A stretch of DNA of 64,000 nucleotides from Siphonodentalium dalli. Lineage: Eukaryota; Mollusca; Scaphopoda; Gadilida; Siphonodentaliidae. Under the pieces are notes generated by a model that had not been told where the DNA came from, searched no databases, and saw only the letters and a program-made list of their open reading frames with translations. How positions within the stretch are numbered: position 1 is the stretch's first letter; each line of letters opens with the position of its first letter. This document shows, piece by piece, positions 55,691-64,000 of the stretch. Position numbers and translations under genes: made by a program. The DNA lies in assembly GCA_032622095.1 (NCBI GenBank), contig CP136069.1:68035319-68099318 (forward strand), written 5' to 3'.

Positions 55691-56503
55691 GATATTGACA
55701 TGTACATCTGGTCTTACTTAGACATTTCAATTAGCACTTTTCCTATTCCTCCATTTACTGTCGACCATTAAATTATTCCCCTACCTAAGTTGAGCTACAG
55801 TGTCATTGACACTTTCATTGTTATATGTACCAGGTCTCTTTGGTCGCAGTTATAGTGAAGATTATATCACGTGCGGTCTTGTTCTCCGCTCGATTCGTAA
55901 TGCCAATATACAACCCTTACAAATTAGCCAAAAATCAGTCACCAGAATCCTATATGGCGCCCAAGATGGCCGCCGAAATGTGAAAATATGCTATTTTTCT
56001 TACATTTTATCACATTTCGTTTGTCTTTGTGGGAAAATATAGACATCTGGGCCTGATGTTATACATTTATCGTATAGAAGTGTCATTGGTGAACACATAT
56101 GGACCATAATATACATTCATTGTGGGATAATTTTGTCCGATATCACGTTTTCCCAAATGCCGGTATAATAGGTCAAAGCAGGATCTACGTTAATAACGCC
56201 ATGTAATGTTTCGAATCAATGAATGTTATTGCTATCATAACAAAACCCATGCATATATATATATGTGCAGGAGATTCTCGAGCCAGGATTCCTCTTATAC
56301 ATGATTTGACGAATATGTACCTAAATCAAAGATGGCGGCCAAAATGGCCACCAAAATTGGAAAAATCTCCAAAAATTGTCGATTTTAACATCAGTGAACA
56401 TTATTGTCATGACAACTCCACACTTGCTTGCTATTATGAGTTGGGAACACTTAGGCGAAGAACTTTCCCTGTATATATACAAATAAAATTCACCCAAATC
56501 CAA

Positions 56504-58628
56504 ATTGGCGCCCACAATTGCGGACACATTTTGAAAAATTACCGAAATTCCCTCATATTCACATCATTGGGCATTATTGTCGAGACAACTCTACCTATTA
56601 TTACAGTGAGTTGGAAATACTGAGGTGAAGTAATTACTTTACATCTCATGAAAGAAATGGTTTTCCAAATTGAAGATGCGGCCAACATGGCGACCGAAAT
56701 TCGAAAACACGCCTACATTCCTTTACTTTCTTACGATGGGCGTTATTGTTACACGATTTCTACCCACCATCACATGTTGATACGGAATATTGATACGAAG
56801 TATTCATTATGGTTTGGCAATTGATACTCACAATCAATATGGCGGCCAAACTGGCGGCCAGATATTGAAAAGAGGCGGATATTATAACATACTTTTTTGT
56901 CATAATATCGATCTGTATAAACGAAACGGTACATTAGTTCCAACGTAAGTCGTAAACTTTTGGAAGGATTATAACCCAAAATCGAAATGTGATATTTCAA
57001 AATCTATTCTCCACTAAGGGCCCATAATGGCCGTAACCGTATATAGGTGCGCCGAATATTCATATTTTGACTTCCAAGAATCAAAACAACAGTAGCTGGG
57101 CTTATTCTAATTGCCACATTAGTATTATCTAGACCAGTTTCCATCCATCTCTTCGTCAGATTAATTTATCTCACTCATAACAGTATTCTACACTTCTTTG
57201 TAGAAGGGTCCCATTAATCGGAATGTTTCAAACAATACATATGCCGGTGTCCTGCTCACGTGTTTGTTTCGGAAGCTTGGAATTCGTATCCGTATTCTTG
57301 GCGAGCTTCATTCGCGGTATAGCTTATGGCATAATTCAGATGCTACATATGCCCCATATGGGCATCATCTTGTGCGATACACTATACAGGTATTCGGTCG
57401 ATGCGTATACTAGCTTTCAGAAGGACCTATCTATCTGCGTATTGTCAGCTTTGTTGACCTAATGGGGATAACAACATGTACTGCGGGTAATCTTCCCATA
57501 CAGCCACTTCTCAATATATGGTTCACCAATTCACATACTCATCTAACGGACTGGCGTACCCGAACAACTTCTGTATATGACTTCGAATGTTGCAAGTCTG
57601 ATATTTGACGGATGCCTTTCTGCTAAGGCGTAGAAGACCATAATGCACAATATACCCAAACTTCTTGAACATGATCCTAAGAACAATCTTGTTGGCTTTT
57701 AGCAATCGTCTCACCGAACAGATCCAAGCAGATGATAACAATACAGACGGTTCTAGTTTGTGGGAATGTGTCATGATAGTGGAAATGAATTTGGACCATG
57801 ACTGCACAGCCCATTATTTTGGTATGTTTTGGATTCAGACAGGATCTCATGTGTGGCTTTTCTTTTCTTATATGCTAAGATTGTATGTTTCCATCTGTTT
57901 GGAAGCCGTTCTTAATCAACTGGACCAGGCATGTGCCATTTTCTACTACTGTATAAGCCCCACCAAGACTGGGATGTAGTCTAAAAGGCGATACCTTAGA
58001 TAGTTGGCTGATATGTCATACTCACGCTGGGTGGAAGTCGGTATGGTTCAAGAAAGTACAAATGTCATCAACAAAAGGGTGAAATGTTCAACGCGAAAAA
58101 CATCAAGAGGAATGTTACATTGATGAGCTCTTGCATTCAGTTCAACATACGTTGGTACACAATTGATTTCTTAGTAACATCACCATTGCGATAATTTTCC
58201 TGCATTAGACATTAACTACTATATTCTAAAGTTATATATAAAACTGTATGGTCATAAAGGTCGCGTTCCCCAACGTCCACAGCCATTGCCATCGAGACTA
58301 TAAATAGTGAAATGAATTCACCACAGTTCCTGACATTTTCTTGAATAATACCGCCCACATACTGACAATAACCCTGAGAGAGGGTAACAGAAACGCATAC
58401 ATTCATGCTATAAAGGCATTATTATTTAGTCCATCCGACTGTTTTGAGGGAGGCTAGCATAGTATTATCCAGACAAAATTTACGTCTAGTCAAGTTGAAT
58501 CAGAACGGCTTCGAAACGGACGTGGAAATACAATCTTACCACAACAAAAACAAAAACCGACACCATAACTTTCGCATTACCTTCTCCCAGGAATTTGTGA
58601 ATACTTTGTCGGTATGAGCGTAGACACT
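56504..58628 (+). repeat. 2125-bp tandem unit, copy 1
   Basis: Starts ATTGGCGCCCACAATTGCGG. Includes the inner left arm of FB3 (to ~57065) plus 1.56 kb of interior. Frames inside (57223-57462, 57523-57807, 57665-57979 and others) recur in every copy only because the copies are near-identical; no domain was recognised. Confidence 0.95.
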
Positions 58629-60753
58629 ATTGGCGCCCACAATTGCGGACAAATTTTGAAAAATTACCGAAATTCCCTCATATTCACATCATTGGGCATT
58701 ATTGTCGAGACAACTCTACCTATTATTACAGTGAGTTGGAAATACTGAGGTGAAGTAATTACTTTACATCTCATGAAAGAAATGGTTTTCCAAATTGAAG
58801 ATGCGGCCAACATGGCGACCGAAATTCGAAAACACGCCTACATTCCTTTACTTTCTTACGATGGGCGTTATTGTTACACGATTTCTACCCACCATCACAT
58901 GTTGATACGGAATATTGATACGAAGTATTCATTATGGTTTGGCAATTGATACTCACAATCAATATGGCGGCCAAACTGGCGGCCAGATATTGAAAAGAGG
59001 CGGATATTATAACATACTTTTTTGTCATAATATCGATCTGTATAAACGAAACGGTACATTAGTTCCAACGTAAGTCGTAAACTTTTGGAAGGATTATAAC
59101 CCAAAATCGAAATGTGATATTTCAAAATCCATTCTCCACTAAGGGCCCATAATGGCCGTAACCGTATATAGGTGCGCCGAATATTCATATTTTGACTTCC
59201 AAGAATCAAAACAACAGTAGCTGGGCTTATTCTAATTGCCACATTAGTATTATCTAGACCAGTTTCCATCCATCTCTTCGTCAGATTAATTTATCTCACT
59301 CATAACAGTATTCTACACTTCTTTGTAGAAGGGTCCCATTAATCGGAATGTTTCAAACAATACATATGCCGGTGTCCTGCTCACGTGTTTGTTTCGGAAG
59401 CTTGGAATTCGTATCCGTATTCTTGGCGAGCTTCATTCGCGGTATAGCTTATGGCATAATTCAGATGCTACATATGCCCCATATGGGCATCATCTTGTGC
59501 GATACACTATACAGGTATTCGGTCGATGCGTATACTAGCTTTCAGAAGGACCTATCTATCTGCGTATTGTCAGCTTTGTTGACCTAATGGGGATAACAAC
59601 ATGTACTGCGGGTAATCTTCCCATACAGCCACTTCTCAATATATGGTTCACCAATTCACATACTCATCTAACGGACTGGCGTACCCGAACAACTTCTGTA
59701 TATGACTTCGAATGTTGCAAGTCTGATATTTGACGGATGCCTTTCTGCTAAGGCGTAGAAGACCATAATGCACAATATACCCAAACTTCTTGAACATGAT
59801 CCTAAGAACAATCTTGTTGGCTTTTAGCAATCGTCTCACCGAACAGATCCAAGCAGATGATAACAATACAGACGGTTCTAGTTTGTGGGAATGTGTCATG
59901 ATAGTGGAAATGAATTTGGACCATGACTGCACAGCCCATTATTTTGGTATGTTTTGGATTCAGACAGGATCTCATGTGTGGCTTTTCTTTTCTTATATGC
60001 TAAGATTGTATGTTTCCATCTGTTTGGAAGCCGTTCTTAATCAACTGGACCAGGCATGTGCCATTTTCTACTACTGTATAAGCCCCACCAAGACTGGGAT
60101 GTAGTCTAAAAGGCGATACCTTAGATAGTTGGCTGATATGTCATACTCACGCTGGGTGGAAGTCGGTATGGTTCAAGAAAGTACAAATGTCATCAACAAA
60201 AGGGTGAAATGTTCAACGCGAAAAACATCAAGAGGAATGTTACATTGATGAGCTCTTGCATTCAGTTCAACATACGTTGGTACACAATTGATTTCTTAGT
60301 AACATCACCATTGCGATAATTTTCCTGCATTAGACATTAACTACTATATTCTAAAGTTATATATAAAACTGTATGGTCATAAAGGTCGCGTTCCCCAACG
60401 TCCACAGCCATTGCCATCGAGACTATAAATAGTGAAATGAATTCACCACAGTTCCTGACATTTTCTTGAATAATACCGCCCACATACTGACAATAACCCT
60501 GAGAGAGGGTAACAGAAACGCATACATTCATGCTATAAAGGCATTATTATTTAGTCCATCCGACTGTTTTGAGGGAGGCTAGCATAGTATTATCCAGACA
60601 AAATTTACGTCTAGTCAAGTTGAATCAGAACGGCTTCGAAACGGACGTGGAAATACAATCTTACCACAACAAAAACAAAAACCGACACCATAACTTTCGC
60701 ATTACCTTCTCCCAGGAATTTGTGAATACTTTGTCGGTATGAGCGTAGACACT
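58629..60753 (+). repeat. 2125-bp tandem unit, copy 2
   Basis: Exactly 2125 bp after copy 1. Differences noticed: GCGGACAAATT against GCGGACACATT in copy 1, and AAAATCCATTC against AAAATCTATTC. Confidence 0.95.
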
Positions 60754-62870
60754 ATTGGCGCCCACAATTGCGGACAAATTTTGAAAAATTACCGAAATTC
60801 CCTCATATTCACATCATTGGGCATTATTGTCGAGACAACTCTACCTATTATTACAGTGAGTTGGAAATACTGAGGTGAAGTAATTACTTTACATCTCATG
60901 AAAGAAATGGTTTTCCAAATTGAAGATGCGGCCAACATGGCGACCGAAATTCGAAAACACGCCTACATTCCTTTACTTTCTTACGATGGGCGTTATTGTT
61001 ACACGATTTCTACCCACCATCACATGTTGATACGGAATATTGATACGAAGTATTCATTATGGTTTGGCAATTGATACTCACAATCAATATGGCGGCCAAA
61101 CTGGCGGCCAGATATTGAAAAGAGGCGGATATTATAACATACTTTTTTGTCATAATATCGATCTGTATAAACGAAACGGTACATTAGTTCCAACGTAAGT
61201 CGTAAACTTTTGGAAGGATTATAACCCAAAATCGAAATGTGATATTTCAAAATCCATTCTCCACTAAGGGCCCATAATGGCCGTAACCGTATATAGGTGC
61301 GCCGAATATTCATATTTTGACTTCCAAGAATCAAAACAACAGTAGCTGGGCTTATTCTAATTGCCACATTAGTATTATCTAGACCAGTTTCCATCCATCT
61401 CTTCGTCAGATTAATTTATCTCACTCATAACAGTATTCTACACTTCTTTGTAGAAGGGTCCCATTAATCGGAATGTTTCAAACAATACATATGCCGGTGT
61501 CCTGCTCACGTGTTTGTTTCGGAAGCTTGGAATTCGTATCCGTATTCTTGGCGAGCTTCATTCGCGGTATAGCTTATGGCATAATTCAGATGCTACATAT
61601 GCCCCATATGGGCCTCATCTTGTGCGATACACTATACAGGTATTCGGTCGATGCGTATACTAGCTTTCAGAAGGACCTATCTATCTGCGTATTGTCAGCT
61701 TTGTTGACCTAATGGGGATAACAACATGTACTGCCTGTAATCTTCCCATACAGCCACTTCTCAATATATGGTTCACCAATTCACATACTCATCTAACGGA
61801 CTGGCGTACCCGAACAACTTCTGTATATGACTTCGAATGTTGCAAGTCTGATATTTGACGGATGCCTTTCTGCTAAGGCGTAGAAGACCATAATGCACAA
61901 TATACCCAAACTTCTTGAACATGATCCTAAGAACAATCTTGTTGGCTTTTAGCAATCGTCTCACCGAACAGATCCAAGCAGATGATAACAATACAGACGG
62001 TTCTAGTTTGTGGGAATGTGTCATGATAGTGGAAATGAATTTGGACCATGACTGCACAGCCCATTATTTTGGTATGTTTTGGATTCAGACAGGATCTCAT
62101 GTGTGGCTTTTCTTTTCTTATATGCTAAGATTGTATGTTTCCATCTGTTTGGAAGCCGTTCTTAATCAACTGGACCAGGCATGTGCCATTTTCTACTACT
62201 GTATAAGCCCCACCAAGACTGGGATGTAGTCTAAAAGGCGATACCTTAGATAGTTGGCTGATATGTCATACTCACGCTGGGTGGAAGTCGGTATGGTTCA
62301 AGAAAGTACAAATGTCATCAACAAAAGGGTGAAATGTTCAACGCGAAAAACATCAAGAGGAATGTTACATTGATGAGCTCTTGCATTCAGTTCAACATAC
62401 GTTGGTACACAATTGATTTCTTAGTAACATCACCATTGCGATAATTTTCCTGCATTAGACATTAACTACTATATTCTAAAGTTATATATAAAACTGTATG
62501 GTCATAAAGGTCGCGTTCCCCAACGTCCACAGCCATTGCCATCGAGACTATAAATAGTGAAATGAGTTCACCACAGTTCCTGACATTTTCTTGAATAATA
62601 CCGCCCACATACTGACAATAACCCTGAGAGAGGGTAACAGAAACGCATACATTCATGCTATAAAGGCATTATTATTTAGTCCATCCGACTGTTTTGAGGG
62701 AGGCTAGCATAGTATTATCCAGACAAAATTTACGTCTAGTCAAGTTGAATCAGAACGGCTTCGAAACGGACGTGGAAATACAATCTTACCACAACAAAAA
62801 CAAAAACCGACACCATAACTTTCGCATTACCTTCTCCCAGGAATTTGTGAATACTTTGTCGGTATGAGCG
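60754..62870 (+). repeat. 2125-bp tandem unit, copy 3 (last ~8 bases missing)
   Basis: Exactly 2125 bp after copy 2. Private changes: GGGCCTCATC (others GGGCATCATC), CTGCCTGTAA (others CTGCGGGTAA) and AATGAGTTCACC (others AATGAATTCACC). Leaves the repeat after GGTATGAGCG. Confidence 0.95.
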
Positions 62871-62949
62871 ACCTAGATTTATATGACAAAGAAATTGAAG
62901 CTGGTCCAGATAATTATAGACGTGACATGGCAAATCAGAATCTGTTATC

Positions 62950-63940
62950 AGGTAATTGTTCTGACTATTCGGCGCACCTACGGTTACGGTCATTGTCGGC
63001 GCTAAGTGGAGAAAGCATTTCGAAATGCCACATCACGATATTAATTTTAGGTTTTCATCTATCCAGAATAATACGATCTATGTTACGCGTTTTGATACGT
63101 TTAAGTTAAACTAGTAGATGGATTATGTACAGTTACATCCATACATACCCATATTATGATGACAAGTTGGAAATAGTACAATGTATGCGAAAATATCAAT
63201 TTCTTTTTCTGGCCGCCATTTTAGCCGCAATCTTGACTGTGAGTATCAATTGCCAAACGCTAATGAATACTTCATATTAATATTGCATGTCAACATGTAT
63301 TGGTGGGTAGAAATCGCGAAACAATAATGCCCATCGTAAGAAAGTAAAGGAATGTAGGCTTGTTTTTTTAAATTTCGGTCGCCATTTTGGCAGCCATCTT
63401 CGATTTGGAAAACCATTTTTTGCATGAGATGTAAGGTAATTACTTGACCACAGTATTTCCAACTCAACTGAAAGCATGGGTGGAGTTGTCTCGACAATAA
63501 TGCCCAATGATGTGAATATGAGAGAATTTCCGTGATCTTTCCAAATTGTGGGCGTCATTCTTCGCCTAAGTGCTCCCAACTCACAATAGTAAGCAGGTGT
63601 GGAGTTGTCATGATAATATTGCTCACTGATGTTAAAATCGGAGATTTTTCTATTTCTGTTGGCTAATTTGTGAGGGATGTATATTAGCATAAAGAATCGA
63701 GCGGATAAAAAGACCGCACGTGATATCATCTTTACTATAACGGTGATCAAAGAGACCTGGTGCATATAAAAAAAACTGGCCGCCATGATGGTCGGCATCT
63801 TGTCTGGAGTGTCTGCGGCCATATTTTTTCGTGTATAACAACCGAAACAAATTATTGGAGATATTAAGAAAGAAAATTAATGTGGTGAAGTTGAGTCCTG
63901 GGGGTGCAGAGGTCCACTAATACCTCCTGGACTACCTGAG
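62950..63940 (-). repeat. Right arm of FB3
   Basis: Inverted relative of 53570-53746 plus 55797-57065. The minus-strand frame 63277-63822 mirrors plus-strand frame 56219-56623 through this pairing and is not a gene. Confidence 0.7.
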
Positions 63941-64000
63941 ATAGCCTTGTATTGCTACTGTGTATTCCCTGTCCAATATTGCTTGTGAACCACTTGCTGA

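Larger units (their letters stand above)
53747..55795. mobile_element. TA-flanked element carrying a satellite array
   Basis: Starts TA|GCTCAACTTACTTG and ends TAAGTTGAGC|TA, so the ends are 10-bp inverted repeats with a TA duplication (53745-53746 and 55796-55797). It interrupts the left arm of FB3; the right arm lacks it. Next to the left end are (GTGTGTCCGT)n repeats, then the 155/164-bp array. A TA target is typical of Tc1/mariner-like and some other transposases. Confidence 0.75.
53570..63940. mobile_element. Giant foldback element FB3 (~10.4 kb) with nested insertion and triplication
   Basis: The left arm is split into 53570-53746 and 55797-57065. The right arm is 62950-63940, inverted. 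Mirrored landmarks: CTGCACCCCCGGACTCAACT (53613) with the reverse of 63890-63930; CACGTGCGGTCTTGTTCTCC (55869) with 63690-63725; TGACAACTCCACACTTGC (56409) with ~63600-63615; TTTGGCAATTGATACTCACA (56813) with ~63236-63256; CCGTAACCGTATATAGGTGC (57031) with 62975-62995. The arms differ by small indels and point changes. No transposase frame was recognised in the 1.5-kb interior. Confidence 0.65.

Noticed and set aside
57223-62656. Frames of 79, 94, 104 and 124 codons repeated identically three times
   Set aside because: Identity reflects the 2125-bp DNA triplication. The frames overlap each other on both strands and show no domain, so repetition is not evidence of selection.

Overview
The window reads as a stretch of animal (metazoan) nuclear DNA that is poor in genes and dominated by mobile and tandem repeats. 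It has no bacterial operons, no ribosome binding sites and no long intact reading frames. The repeat types (CR1/jockey-like and L1-like LINE remnants, an LTR element, hairpin MITEs, foldback elements, Helitron-like tandems, many 'AAGATGGCGGCC' blocks, and a C-run/G-run 'CACCTGTCTGTC' repeat) look like a marine invertebrate, most plausibly a mollusc such as a bivalve. That taxonomic call is inference, not proof.

Layout. 1-208 (minus): the only convincing host coding exon, a secreted-protein N-terminus cut by the window edge. 1593-3874 (minus): a structurally complete non-autonomous LTR retroelement with LTRs, primer-binding site, polypurine tract and target duplication. It encodes a basic ORF and a chromodomain ORF but no polymerase. 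4983-5438: an L1-type ORF1 remnant. 5.5-8 kb: tandem repeats and a hairpin. 8.4-9.2 kb: a LINE endonuclease fragment trapped between copies of half a MITE. 10.6-20.4 kb: three copies (one inverted) of an interspersed repeat, a decayed foldback element with a 42-bp minisatellite core (12.9-15.3 kb), and a LINE C-terminal remnant. 20.4-23.2 kb: a LINE with endonuclease and reverse transcriptase, broken by frameshifts. 23.6 kb: a short acidic ORF behind a CRE site. 25-29.7 kb: several MITE families, including TTAA-flanked ones with an empty site visible elsewhere in the window. 31.1 kb: a (TA)n tract. 32157-34059: a foldback element with an 8-bp target duplication, lying between two weak candidate host exons. 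34.75-39.13 kb: a large foldback with arms over 1 kb and a 42-bp minisatellite core. 39.6-40.6 kb: another inverted-repeat element. 41.8 kb: a possible first coding exon. 42.3-44.3 kb: a segmental duplication flanking a perfect hairpin and a 58-bp tandem array. 45-46.6 kb: head-to-tail Helitron-like elements with a 122-bp internal repeat. 49.3-50.5 kb: a second 58-bp array. 50.9-52.0 kb: an inverted-repeat element. 53.57-63.94 kb: a giant foldback containing a TA-flanked satellite element and three nearly identical 2125-bp tandem units.

No tRNA, rRNA or CRISPR was seen. The biology here is mobile-element ecology: nested insertions, foldback arms, and minisatellites carried as internal parts of elements. 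There is no coordinated host pathway. The strongest leads for undescribed biology are the chromodomain-coding LTR element without pol, and the foldback elements built from tandem repeats. None of this was checked against databases. Homology calls come from reading motifs, and repeat boundaries without a stated target duplication are approximate.
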